NCBI GenBank assembly: GCA_030762175.1
Contig: CM060838.1
Coordinates: 17,033,501-17,097,500 of the forward strand
DNA: 64,000 nt
Reading direction: 5' to 3'
DNA from: Metallyticus violacea
Taxonomy: Eukaryota > Arthropoda > Insecta > Mantodea > Metallyticidae
In this document: in pieces, positions 32,506-43,224 of the stretch
How positions within the stretch are numbered: the stretch's first letter is position 1
Layout of the letters: every line of letters begins with the position of its first letter
The notes under the pieces: model-generated
Seen by the model: only the letters and a program-made list of their open reading frames with translations
Database searches by the model: none
Told to the model about the DNA's origin: nothing
Program-made: the position numbers and the translations under genes

Positions 32506-33402
32506 CAGAATGAATCTACACAAACTTTCACAAGTTGTTCATGAATCCTTTCTGAGTGTTTTGATATAAGTAACCCATGGTCTCCGGTGGGTCATTACCA
32601 GGTAATTTCATTGTTTTCGTTTTGTAATAACTTAACCTCCTTTGTACCTGCTCGGAATATGATTGTTTCCAAAACGCAACAATTGGCTGCTGTAGAGCGT
32701 GTTTATATTAAGGCACGCCAGCAATTAATCAACTACCCATCACTTCCTGACAATTGCAAGTATTTATTTTAAAGGATAGATGATAAAACATTACAAAAAC
32801 GACACAAAAACTCAAATTACACTGTTACACTGTTTAAAGTAAATGTTCAAAATGTCGACCGCCATGATCACGACAAACTTCACAGCGACACCTCATGGAC
32901 TGTCGCACAAGCTCGAGCATCCCAGGAGATTGGCACATATCGCTAGTGGCTGCTACAATTCTCCATATTAGTTTATACAGAAGTCACATACACAAAGCTC
33001 TTCACGTGACCCCAGAAGAAAAAAAAGTCCATGGGTGATCGAACTGGCCATAGAACAGGACCACCAATACCAATCCATCTGTGCCCGAACTGTGCATCAA
33101 GGTATTCCCTAATATTCAGTGCAAAATGTGCTGGCACCCCATCATGTTGAAACCACATGCGCCTGAAAATTATCAGCGGCATTGAAATCATACACTGCAA
33201 CAGTAGTGAAAGGTTATGTTTTGTTTGAAAAAAAATATGTTCCGTTTAAACAGACACAACGGTAATAGAGTTAAATACAACGAAAGTAATAAATTAACCA
33301 GTAATGAGCCACCGGAGACCATGGATTTCTTATATCAATACACTCAGAAAACATTGCTGAACAACTTTTGAAAATTTGTCGATGGAGTTCGGATTCATCC
33401 TG
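32506..33402 (-). mobile_element. Tc1/mariner-superfamily element with about 120-bp inverted repeats, internally deleted
   Basis: The ends are inverted copies: left CAGAATGAATCTACACAAAC, right (reverse complement) CAGGATGAATCCGAACTCC. Both arms continue through TTTCTGAGTGTTTTGATATA and CCATGGTCTCCGGTGGGTCA, with a few indels, to about 32625 and 33275. TA flanks both sides (32504-32505, 33403-33404). Length is about 0.9 kb, short for an autonomous element, because only the C-terminal third of a transposase remains inside. It lies about 110 bp right of the tail of hairpin copy 2. Confidence 0.88.
32845..33200 (-). pseudogene. Tc1/mariner-type transposase C-terminal fragment
   Basis: The minus strand encodes WFQHDGVPAHFALNIREYLD, then RWIGIGGPVLWPVRSP and DFFFFWGHVKSFVY. 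It is the region around the second catalytic Asp (QHDG) and the third (normally RSPDLTPLDFFLWG) of a transposase type common in arthropods. Here three residues around the third Asp are lost (RSPMDFFFFWG). Further downstream, frameshifted, is the usual terminus (R-S-M-R-C-R-C-E-V-C-like, near 32850-32910). The N-terminal two thirds are missing, so it is dead. Confidence 0.8.
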
Positions 33403-33404
33403 TA

Positions 33405-34320
33405 GAAAATCTCAATGCGTTGTTCTTTTATCCAAAAGAGGGAGTTGTGTTAAGCTGTAAGTTGCTATTAAGGGTAATAAATGAATTTAATGTATCTCAT
33501 ATGTGAAACTCGAAACCTCTTCAAAGCCATTGCTAAATCACTCTCGAGCCCCAAGTACACAGCGTGTAGGAAACTTTATCCCAGGTCCTCACGTATATGT
33601 GAGGTGACACTTCATGCTTCATTCATATGTGTAAAACACTTTTTTCTCTTGTAACACGCCGCACGGCTATGTGGAAGAGTAGCTTTCTTGTCACTTTCAG
33701 TTATCATCACATGATGCGAAGATACTTTCTTTCTTAGATTTATAGAGGGATGACGTTTACATGTTATCTAGCAGATGTAGTGGTTTTCGGGATCTAGAAT
33801 TTGTGGTCAGTTTTGCAGCAAATGAGAAGTTAATGTAATTTATTTTTGTTACTGTCAGATTGTTCTATTGCATCCATCATTTCACACACATATTCCAATT
33901 ATGCAGACTAGTATTACTTCTCTTATTTCTTCGTAGAATTAGGCCTAAAATGTTTTTATTCCAAATATTTAACTCTTACAAATATACATTAACACAGCCG
34001 CCACCATAACTTTACAGAATTTTAACTATGTATTTTATAACATTTTGTTTTTCAATGTTATTCTTATTGTGTCAACATTGTGTCGTTCTTCCATATATAT
34101 TATGTTTTCTGAAATCAATAAATGAAGTTATCTTCATCATTCTTTCATTTTTCTGTGCTATTGCGTATATATAGACTTATTCTCAACTTGCTTGCCTATT
34201 GGTTGCAACGCCTCACATAGTAATATAATTCTCGGTCGTGCAACGTAGTAGGTTCAACACACTCCTCTTCTCTTTTGTTAAGACGCAGCAAGGGAAAAAT
34301 AAGAAGTAGGAAAACATACA
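33405..34320. other. AT-rich stretch
   Basis: Nothing recognised. Confidence 0.4.
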
Positions 34321-34321
34321 G

Positions 34322-34398
34322 TTTAACTGACCGGGATTCGAACTCATTATCTCCGGATTAATAGTCGCAAACACTAACATTACACCACGGAGATGATT
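34322..34398 (-). mobile_element. tRNA-like SINE head (further family), isolated
   Basis: The minus strand reads CATCTCCGTGGTGTAATGTT (A box region), then GAGTTCGAATCCCGGTCAG (B box). The acceptor ends do not pair, so it is not a functional tRNA gene. It most likely heads a SINE whose body is not recognisable. Confidence 0.4.
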
Positions 34399-35162
34399 CT
34401 AAATTTCCGAGTAACTGATTAACATTTTATTCTGCTCGAATTGAAACAACCTAAAAAACCATTCAATTTGCTAGACAACGATAAAAAAAAATATTTGATA
34501 ATATTTGAATCCTCTATAAAATTTAACTATCATAAGGTAGATATTTCAAAGTAGAGGTGACTGGGGACAAGGGAGTGAGGTGTTAAATATAATCAAAACA
34601 CTAGCTTTAAACTTACACCTTAACACACAAATTAGCTTTGTTTTTATTTAAAATTATTTAGATGCGTTTTTATTCAGACTGGTAAATTTTAAATGAAAAC
34701 TCTGTATGATAGAAATAGTATCAAAATAAATTGGATGCACTTACATCCCAAGTAAAAGCTTAAACCATTTATTGTAAAATAATTGCATTACCACACTGGA
34801 AATATCATTGTTATACTAATTATCTATTAATAGTTTGGTAATAAAATATTATTTTTTAAAAATTGATGGAATATGTACAAACTTTTCTCTCTAAAATAGA
34901 TTGCCAACTATTCTAAATCTAAGTTTTAGCCCTCGTATCGCTGTTATTTTTGTTAATACGACTATCTTCTAGTTGTCTGATGAATATTAAAATTCAAGTT
35001 TTAAATCGGCTTACATGAGTAAACTTAAATGAAAATATAATTAATATTCTTAAGGTAAATTTATTTTTGGATAAAATGCAAAATGTTACATACATATTGC
35101 ACGAGAAATGAGTTTAGATATTTTGGTGAAATAATGTACATACGAAAGTATTCAATTTTTTC
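34399..35162. other. AT-rich stretch
   Basis: Nothing recognised. Confidence 0.4.
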
Positions 35163-35450
35163 TTTGGTTTATTTAAGGATGTTCTTTAACATCTCAGGTC
35201 ATCAGCGTCCCATTCAAATCAGGGCTTGAAACGACCGATAAATTTTGCTCAGAGGCCTCATCTTTCAGGCTTGAGGTTCTTTTTCGTGCAGTAAATGTAC
35301 ATAACGGGACCCACGGCTTTACTTCCCTTCCGAAGGAAGCCATACTTAGGATTTTTACGCCTGAAAAAAGCCGTCGGTCCTGGTCGGGTTTGAACCCGCG
35401 GTCTTGGGTTTAGAAGGCAAGTATGGTAACCACTACACCACCAGAACCGA
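35163..35450 (-). mobile_element. SINE-A copy, well preserved
   Basis: Full length. The plus-strand reading ends GGTCGGGTTTGAACCCGCGG (B box) and AACCACTACACCACCAGAAC (A box region). Body words are close to consensus, so this is one of the less diverged copies. Confidence 0.93.
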
Positions 35451-35997
35451 CTAAGCAATTTAAATCAAACATTTCTTCTGAAATACTGACACACTTTGAT
35501 ACAACATTGTGCTATATTTCAGTTAGTTTTTAATGAAACAAGTGCTCTTACAACGCACATACTGTATTTTGAACTACATTCACGATATATAATTAAATAG
35601 GCTGAGTTTGAGAAACTCAAGACTTCTGTACCTACTCTTAATGCTTCTCCTTTGAAACCTTCCTCTTTCATTTCACCGTCTTCATACTTTTTGTACAACT
35701 TCTGCTGAAAAGAAATGCCCAGAGGGAAGCGCCCTAGGCACTGCGAGTATTTACATAAAGAAGATTTGTCGACATTTTCTTGGGCGCAGGAAGTAATTCA
35801 TATGTATTCAAAGGAAGCTATTTGAAAAAGGCCATAGAAGACCATTTTTCTTGTTCATATTATGTGTGGCTTTGTAAAACTTCGAAAAATTTTAAAGTGA
35901 TAACAAAAAACGGTGGTGGCATAAGATATTAAAAGTTAGCAAAGTATTCTCCGCATTGTCACTTCCGTGGTGAGAAAGAAAGTCGCGTAGAAACTTC
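35451..35997. other. Unassigned stretch
   Basis: Nothing recognised. Confidence 0.4.
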
Positions 35998-35999
35998 AA

Positions 36000-36038
<39 letters not shown>

Positions 36039-36074
36039 TATTATTATTATTATTATTATTGTTGTTGTTGTTGT
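35998..36074. repeat. (AAT)n-(ATT)n-(GTT)n compound microsatellite
   Basis: (AAT)n reaches about 36038, then turns into (ATT)n and GTT units. The AAT/ATT parts form a palindrome. Confidence 0.93.
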
Positions 36075-36555
36075 TTCTGTGTTATGACCAGGCACAAGAA
36101 CTTCAACATAATCATTAATTTTAAACCTATAGTAACAGAAACAATTAGATAATTACAAATCTATTTCTAAGCTCTACTGTTCCTCTTCTTTCTCATTACT
36201 TCTATCATCACCTAAGTCAGGACCTCAGAATAAAGCATTACTACTGTAAAGCTTAGTCTGGATTCGATCCCAGATGGAGACAATTTGCCTGTATAACAGT
36301 TTATTTCTCTGCTATTTACAAGGAGGTATAAAAATGCAATTTAAGTATGCTGAAAGTGTTCAAAGTACTTGTTATAAAAATGTATTTATAAAATAAGAGG
36401 ATTATTTTATCTAATGTACTCGTATGTGCAGTAATTCCTAATTCTGTTACTGAGGAAAATCTCTTGAAATTAGGGATTATAGCATTTCATCCATAGAATA
36501 CTAAAGGTTGTCGTTGCTTTTTTGGTTTATCCCATATAATATGATTCAGACGGAA
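36075..36555. other. Unassigned AT-rich stretch
   Basis: Nothing certain; the last part may already belong to the LINE ORF1 that follows. Confidence 0.35.
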
Positions 36556-36599
36556 ATGTATATCCAAAATTTCCCAGATAGCTTACTCATTGAATACGA

Positions 36600-36840
36600 A
36601 GGTAAGAATTACTGGATCTGATTATCAACCGATTTGCCTGTCTGTTTTGTGCGAAAAGAGGAATGGCATTTAGCTGAACAGTGCAAACAAAATAACAAAC
36701 ACATCTGTATCTGATATCCTCCCTCAGGAACAACAGACATACTCTTCAGAATTTTTGTATGAAAAGAGGAAGGGCATTTTGCTAGACAGTGCAAACAAAA
36801 TATCAAAAACATCTGCATCTGCAACCTCCCTCAGAAATAA
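36600..36840 (+). pseudogene. LINE ORF1 fragment with duplicated CCHC zinc knuckle
   Basis: One continuous frame with three stops encodes YWI*LSTDLPVCFVRKEEWHLAEQC and, about 110 bp later, FV*KEEGHFARQC. Each is a Cys-x2-Cys-x4-His-x4-Cys nucleic-acid-binding knuckle. The second Cys is Arg in the first and a stop (TGA, from TGT/TGC) in the second, and the first Cys of the second copy is lost. The repeated DNA segment (AGTGCAAACAAAATA ... CATCTG ... CCTCCCTCAG) shows a tandem duplication of about 110 bp. In Jockey-like elements ORF1 coats the RNA. Confidence 0.65.
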
Positions 36841-37739
36841 CAGACATTATTCTCTACAGAATCAGAATATCCACAGCTAAGCTAAAGTAAACTCCAAGAA
36901 TAAGCTAGAAAACAGCCAATCCCAACAAACTAATGTTAAAATTAAAGCAAAATGATAAGTCTAATAGTAATGCACAGCAGAATTTAGAAAGATTAAAACC
37001 AACTCTATTTATAGTCAAGCCTATAAATTATTAAACAGAATAAAAAGACAGTTTCTGAATCCATGATTTCGGTAAACAATGACCTAATGAAATCGGGAGT
37101 ATTTATTATTATTTTTACATTGATTTCCTTTAAATTTTTTGATTTTGAATAATTAATTTATAAAATAATATTTATCTTTACAACGAAAATGTAATGTTTT
37201 AATAAACTATATAAATTAAGATGTAAATGATTTTAAATTTGAGAAAAGTTACAATTTCAATGCGAAATGAAATTCTTCAAATGAGAAAACGCCTTAAAAC
37301 ATCAGAAAAAAGTGACTGAACACCTTATCAAAAAGCTAAAACTTTTTCATTTACGAGTAATCGGAAACTTTTTTCATTTACTTTCACCAGTTAGAAAAGT
37401 CAATAATGAATCACATTTAGAATATTCCCTAAACTATTTACAGGTTGTTACCTTTTATGAAAACAGTACTAAAACAAACATATTGCACAATGAATTAAAA
37501 ATATGTTAACTTAGAAAATATAGCTGAAACATTTAAGGAAATTTCGCCCAAATCTTAATGATCAGAATATTAAAAACAAACAACAACAAAATTTAAAAAA
37601 AAAAGTTATTCAACATAACAAGAAGCCCGTAAATTTTCGAATACTACATTTGAAGTGCTTGCAGGTAAGATAAGAATACCATTAAAATCCGCATTTGTAA
37701 CATATATTCACCAAGCAGTGTAAATATTGATTTATGTTC

Positions 37740-38080
37740 ATTATCAGAAATTATAAACTACCCAAAACTTTTTTTCTACTTGGCGACTTTAAAAGTCGCA
37801 ATACTTTATGGAGAAATTCCCACAACGGTCAGCAAGGAAAATTACAGACCTTATAATATTATTAAACCTAAGTAATATAACATATTATTGTGTTGCGCAT
37901 AATACTCTAAGTAGCATCGATTTTTCAATGCGTACAGCTGATATAGCACACTTAATTAACTGATCAGCTTCCCAACCCCATGGAGGTGATACTTTTTCAA
38001 TATTTTCCACTAGAGACTCTATTTCAATTAGCAATTATAGATTACACAAATGGATTTTAGATAAATATAACTGGTTTGAA
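37740..38080 (+). pseudogene. LINE endonuclease (EEP fold) fragment
   Basis: Broken frames give LLGDFKSRNTLWRN (family: GDFNxHNxxWG, with the catalytic Asp and Asn position) and SSIDFSMRTADIAHLI (family: S-x-I-D-L-T-L-x-T). Then comes HGGDTFSI at the SDHxPI position, with SDH degraded to GDT. This AP-like endonuclease nicks target DNA for priming in the intact element. Confidence 0.6.
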
Positions 38081-38083
38081 TTT

Positions 38084-38342
38084 AGAACGTGCTTCAATTT
38101 TTTATTTGTTTATTTACGGGCGCTCTTTAACACCTTAGGTCATCAGCGTGCCATTCTATTCAGGGATGAAACGGCCGACAAATTTTGCTCAGAGGCCTCT
38201 TTTTTCAGGCTTGAGGTTCTTTATCGTGCCGTAAATGTACGACAGGGGACCCACGGCTTTACTTCCCTTCCGAAGGAAGCCATACTTAGGATTTTTACGC
38301 CCGAAAAAATCCATCGATCCTGGCCAGGAGAACGTACTTCAA
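38084..38342 (-). mobile_element. SINE-A copy inserted in the LINE, with target-site duplication
   Basis: SINE words run from tail (TTTATTTGTTTATTTACGGG) to the start of the head (CCATCGATCCTGGCCAGG). The A and B boxes are missing, so it is a 5'-truncated insertion. Direct repeats AGAACGTGCTTCAA (38084-38097) and AGAACGTACTTCAA (38329-38342) flank it. Removing the SINE joins the LINE reading RTCF to KNLLYGLSPPTEFE, so insertion post-dates the LINE. Confidence 0.9.
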
Positions 38343-38879
38343 GAATTTGCTTTATGGCTTATCACCTCCCACGGAATTTGAAAATAAGAACATTAATGAA
38401 CTAGTGGAACATTTTACTATAACAATAACTAAATGTGCTAAACTAAATATTCCTATTAAGAAACCAGCTCCTTGTGGGAATAGTCAATGTAAACAGCCGT
38501 GAAGGAAAAATCCAGCCTTCTTCCACTATAAAAGAAATCGAACATTGAGAACAAAATTAATTATCTTAAAAATCGAGCTATATCACGAAAAATAATAAAA
38601 TAAAATATTGGCTTACTTTTTGTCATCAATAAATCAGAAAAGACAATAACTTTAAATATAACAAAAAAATTAAATATAACGTGTTAACCAATCCTCCTAT
38701 ATCGCTATGCTCAAATTCCCACTCAATGGCAGTTGTTAGGCAGATAAAACGAAATTGGAAATATTTTGGTTGTTAATTTGATCGAAATATCAGGAGGCAA
38801 AACACTAATTTCCTACTGAAAAATGGAACAGTAAGATGACTAATGAAGATCACTAAAGATTCATTGTCAACGTCAAGAA

Positions 38880-39330
38880 TTAAAAAAAGTCCTAAAGAAA
38901 TTCAAGATGGTCTTGACTCAATAGCGTATGAATTAATAAAACAGTTGCCTGAGGATAAATGAATTTATCTTAACGAATTATACGCACAACCCATTAATTC
39001 CCGGATCTTATGCCTTGCAGTCCCTATTTTGAAATCTAGTTTACTACCTCACAGCTACAGCGACCTATATTATTGCTATGGTGTTTATGCGACGTACTAG
39101 AAAAAAAAATAACCTACTAAGGTGTTCTTTATAAAAAATATATAATGTTCACAGATATTCAATAAGTTCCGTATGTTTCACTAGGCAACTGAAATTCTTT
39201 TAGTACTAGAAACAATTATTAGAAATGCTATCTCACTATCTCTTGAGTATAAGTCTAGACATAGAAAAGAATTGTGATACTGTATAGGGAATTCATTGTT
39301 AAAATGTTATTCGAAAACACTATTGTACAC
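38880..39330 (+). pseudogene. LINE reverse-transcriptase fragment
   Basis: GLDSIAYELIKQLPED is the fingers block (family: GxDxIPxxxIKxLP), followed by NELYAQPINSRIL and VPILKS, all near the expected spacing. Further downstream NALSHYLLSISLDIEKN-like sequence (frameshifted) corresponds to the first palm Asp block. The YADD block is not recognisable before the next SINE. Confidence 0.6.
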
Positions 39331-39383
39331 CTGATATATTTTATATATAATTTTCTAAATACAAAGACTATACAAACAATACT

Positions 39384-39594
39384 GAATGAAATGATATATT
39401 GGGAAAGGGTTTTATTTTAAAGGAAGGAATCGTTCCAGGTCTAAGTTTAGGGTACCTCCACGGCATTTGCTATTTATGAGGACTGAGGAAAACCTGGCAA
39501 AAACCTCAGTCAGGGAGGATGATCCTGGTGGGATTCGAACCCAGACCTCCCGTACACGAGTCCGCGCCTTAACGACCTCGGCCACCCGTGACGG
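39384..39594 (-). mobile_element. SINE-B copy, 3'-truncated
   Basis: The plus-strand reading starts within the body (AATGAAATGATATATTGGGA) and ends with the head (CGACCTCGGCCACCCGTGAC). B box GGGATTCGAACCCAGACC is intact. The terminal region with AACGGGCGTTAAA is absent. Confidence 0.9.
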
Positions 39595-39599
39595 TTAAA

Positions 39600-40180
39600 A
39601 TATTGAAATGCACTGGTATGAAACCATCTGTAAACAAAAGTAAATGCATGATTTTTTTAAGAAATGGGAAGAATTGGCAAACTGGAGGTATCTTCGGCTC
39701 TCCTGCCGGTATACCGGACTTTACAGCTGGGGAGAGTGAGTTTTGTAAGATGATTATGGATTTAGGAAATAATAAATGACCCTGCTATCCGGATTTAAGC
39801 AATATGGGTATGTTCTGGTTAACACGAGTTATTCAGCATGACCATAGTACTTGTGGCTATTGCTTAAGTCACTACTTAAGTCTAGCGAGTCATCCAGGAG
39901 CTCGCCAAGAACTTGTCACTGAGATGTTTGTTGGTTGATAGTTTTAGAGTAACCACCAAATATTTTATTTTAGGATTTATCGTTGAAAGAAGAAACACTA
40001 TTGTTGTCCAGGGTGTGGCCTGGCGAGGAATCTTGAATCATGGATCTAGGACCATAGTTACCTAAAAGACGGATGAAAGCAGCCTCATGGTGAGAAATTT
40101 GTCGTAAAATGTGCGTACCCAGCGTCTAATTTCGTCCTCCATATATGGGAAGGAAGAGGTTTCGTATAGTAACCTGGTAG
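39600..40180 (+). pseudogene. Possible LINE reverse-transcriptase/C-terminal remnant (R2-like?)
   Basis: The plus strand encodes GMKPSVNKSKCMIFLRNGKNW, resembling the 'GxxxNxxKxK' block after the RT active site, then AGESEF, LLSGFKQYGYVL, and CCPGCGLARNLESW, which could be the CCHC-type zinc motif of R2-like LINEs. Frames shift and the catalytic block itself is not in the window before the SINE, so the assignment is tentative. Confidence 0.35.
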
Positions 40181-40279
40181 GAAAGCAGCGTTATACAGAA
40201 TAAATAGTTAGTAGTCCTTTATTCTGTGCCTTCTGTAGAAGTCACAATTAACAGTCTGTGGTCATTTCCCCGGGGTATA

Positions 40280-41060
40280 GCTTGATGGGAATGATCAAAA
40301 CTTTAAAAAGGTGTAATTTGAGGTGTACAGGCATTGGTGGCGAACTGAATATCAGAAACAGTTGAGCGATTCTCCCTGTTCCTTATGCCAATACCATTAA
40401 TTGTGTTTCCCAAAAGTTAAACCTTCAGCTAGCTGAACGTTTGCCCACTCTATAATTTGGTGCTTGCTAAATATGATTGCATGCTTCTTTGTATAGTTAA
40501 TGGACATTCGCCAGTGCTTGCACCACCTTTCGATGAAATATAGATATCTTTGATTATGGAGTTTGCCTGTTTTGAATAGGAGGACATATCAGCATGTTCA
40601 GCTATGAGCGGTGTGTGGGGAAAGTCTGTCATGTTTATATTGAATAACATGGGGCACGTTACAGAGCCTTCTGGTACACCGCCTCTTATAGGTCTATGTG
40701 TAGTTGTTTCCTCCATCTTCACCTTATTCACCTTATATAAGGATTGGTGTTTGAAGTATGTGTGCTTTTGTTAGCACAAAGGAGGAGATAAGTTTGTATA
40801 GGAGCCCAGCGTGCCAGGTCATATAGAATGCCTTTTCTATGTCCAACGTTACCACAGAGGTGATGCCTTATCCTGCAAAACTACGGCTACAGCCTCTCTT
40901 CCCCCAGCAGCTGTTTAACAGTAGAATGCCCAGGACGGAAATCAAATGCATGGCTTGAATGTCGGACAAGCGGATGAGATGCCCAGGACTTTAGCTAGTA
41001 CATCTCCTTAAGTATGAAAACCGCTCTAGGTCTAGGCTCCTATCTTAAAAATGTTTTGAT
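40280..41060 (-). pseudogene. LINE reverse-transcriptase remnant, Jockey-like
   Basis: Minus strand, in order: VVTLDIEKAFYMTWHAGLLY (first palm Asp block, normally LDIEKAFDxVWHxGLL), then RPIRGGVPEGSVTCPMLFNI (family: GVPQGSxLSPxLFNI). AEHADMSSYSK follows, where the YADD catalytic box has decayed to HADM. WRMSINYTKKHAI is the following block. The upstream part is frameshifted, and 40450-40731 is one open frame of 93 codons. It lies in the opposite orientation to the neighbouring LINE at 36560-39370 and is a separate insertion. Confidence 0.75.
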
Positions 41061-42272
41061 AATTTCGTATTGCTAAAGTATCTCCCCTCACCCCTAATAG
41101 TACGTGACAATATTATGCATTGTAATGTTGTGCATGGTTAGTACCTGATTACTTGTTACGAGAGATGAGGTATATTTCAAGAATGTGCTTGAAGTAAATG
41201 TCAAATGCTTATGCTGTACTGCAATGTATAAGGTATATGGCAAGTAACTTGGAAGCAAGTACTGAACGCAACGTTCATCTTTTTATTTCGTCATGCAATT
41301 CTGGAGCTATATTACGAAGCACACACGTGTATTTTTATTTGTTGTGGCTTTTAGAGGCTCGCTTTTGCACCTAGCATAAAAAGAAGTTATAAAAAGGTCA
41401 TTTTAGTTTGATACTGTTTATTTAATTAACCAAAATATATAAATATCTTTTCAAATTTCAACATGCAGTTCTGCAGAGACACAAAGGCATCATAACAATT
41501 TTCTATCGCAATGTACAAGTAATAAGTTTTAAGATCCAAATAGTATAAAACTACCGGTTTGTTTTATTAAATACTGCATACATTGCGGAAGTAAATAAAA
41601 GTATAATACAGACATTAAAATAAATAAAAATTAAGTTTTTGCTTTCCCATTTTACCCACCATCATTCTAAGCTTTAACAGTGAAACAGCAGTGTTTTATG
41701 ATGGATCACATGTACCAGCTATTATAATACGTTATAGCTTGCATGACGATAAAAAATTATTGGGGTAATTTTTAAGAAACATAATTAGCAACGTAGGGTA
41801 CTTGTTGTCATGTACTAGGTCCTATAAAAGTTTTATCGAGATTTACAGCAGAAATGAAACGGTTCCCTTATAATATAGAATTAAAATTGCGTTTAATTTA
41901 AAGTAACCATATTCAAGAAGTTTTAAAATTAATTTTTTATAGTACTGATGACTTTTTATGCCTCGTTACTATTAAGTTTTATGTTTACAACAATTAAAAT
42001 GGCTAAACACTTAGATATTGAAAATGTGGTAACATTAGGAACAAAAAATGATGAAATACCTACAATAAGGCAAAAAGGTTCCCTTAATATACATGTTTCT
42101 AGTAAAGTTAGTGCAAATAAAATTTCTCATTTTTTAGGCATTTGAGATGTAACTTATTTTATTTATAAAAATTTACCATCACAGTTAAATATGTAACAGC
42201 TTTAAAAACTGATGCATTTGTTAGTCTCGAAAATATATTAAACAGCCATCCTTAGTGTTAAGTATTTAAGTG
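41061..42272. other. AT-rich stretch
   Basis: Nothing recognised. The 65-codon frame at 41948-42145 has no motif. Confidence 0.4.
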
Positions 42273-42284
42273 ACGTAATTTAAA

Positions 42285-42572
42285 TAGAACAAAATAGTGT
42301 TTAAGGCTCGTTTTTACTATAGAGGCACCACAGAAGGTGGACACTGATGATACATGAAATGAAACAATAAATTGGGAAAGGATTTTCTTTATAGGAAGGA
42401 AGCGTGCCAGACCTAAGTTTAGAGTACCTCCTCGGAATTGACCATTTATGAGGACTGAGGAAAACCTGGAAAAAACTTCAGTCAGGTAAGACGGTCCTTG
42501 CGGGAATCGAACCCCAGATCTCTCGCTCAGGGGTCCGCGCCTTAACGACCTCGACAACCTTTGGTGGTGGCA
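42285..42572 (-). mobile_element. SINE-B copy
   Basis: Complete from 3' end (GGCTCGTTTTTACTATAGAG) to head (ACGACCTCGACAACC). B box GGGAATCGAACCCCAGATC has an extra base. TAATTTAAA on both sides (42276-42284, 42573-42581) may be the target duplication. Confidence 0.88.
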
Positions 42573-42581
42573 TAATTTAAA

Positions 42582-43158
42582 GCTTTATACAACTCATTGT
42601 AACATTACATTGTAAGTATTTTAAACAATATATTTATCAATAATGATTTCCATGTCGTCATGTAATTATATCGCATGCAATATTATCTCTCACTGAGGAA
42701 ATTAAAGTAATTTATCATTGGATTTTTTACATTGTTTTAGCAAGGTTTAAATAATTCATTTCTTATATTTTATAAACTTAAAACAATTAAAATATATGCA
42801 AGTGAAAAATGAAGGCAATGCATCATTAAACAGAGACCCGGACAAAAAAGACAAAAAAGTGAGTAAAACAAGAAACAACGGAGAACAATGCCAACACATA
42901 CTCAGCGGGAGAGAGAGGTGGAAAATAGAAGGGAGGGAATATTAAATCACGAAACTACTGTAATTAAGATATTTTTCAAACTTTTCCAACTTTGCCAGCA
43001 AGTAGTGCATCGGTGAAGTTTTTGTTATTTCTGCGCCATATCGTGGGGCACCCTCATATTTAACGTAAAGACATTGGAGCTGATATAGTTTGCTTACGTC
43101 ATAGTTGATATTAAAACTGTATAGATGGACTGTTAAAAACTACATTATCTTCGTAATA
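42582..43158. other. AT-rich stretch
   Basis: Nothing recognised. A purine-rich run lies at about 42840-42940. Confidence 0.4.
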
Positions 43159-43161
43159 ATA

Positions 43162-43224
<63 letters not shown>
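43159..43224. repeat. (AAT)n microsatellite
   Basis: About twenty nearly uninterrupted AAT units. Confidence 0.95.

Larger units (their letters stand above)
36560..39370 (+). mobile_element. Jockey/I-type LINE remnant, 5'-truncated, split by a SINE
   Basis: Plus-strand protein traces lie in the order of a LINE: ORF1 zinc knuckles (36600-36840), endonuclease (about 37760-38000), the region between endonuclease and RT (38040-38520, interrupted by SINE-A), then RT (about 38890-39330). All frames carry stops and frameshifts. No poly-A tail or target duplication could be identified. Confidence 0.7.

Noticed and set aside
34322..34398. Functional tRNA gene on the minus strand
   Set aside because: A and B boxes are present but the acceptor arms do not pair, so it is treated as a SINE head.
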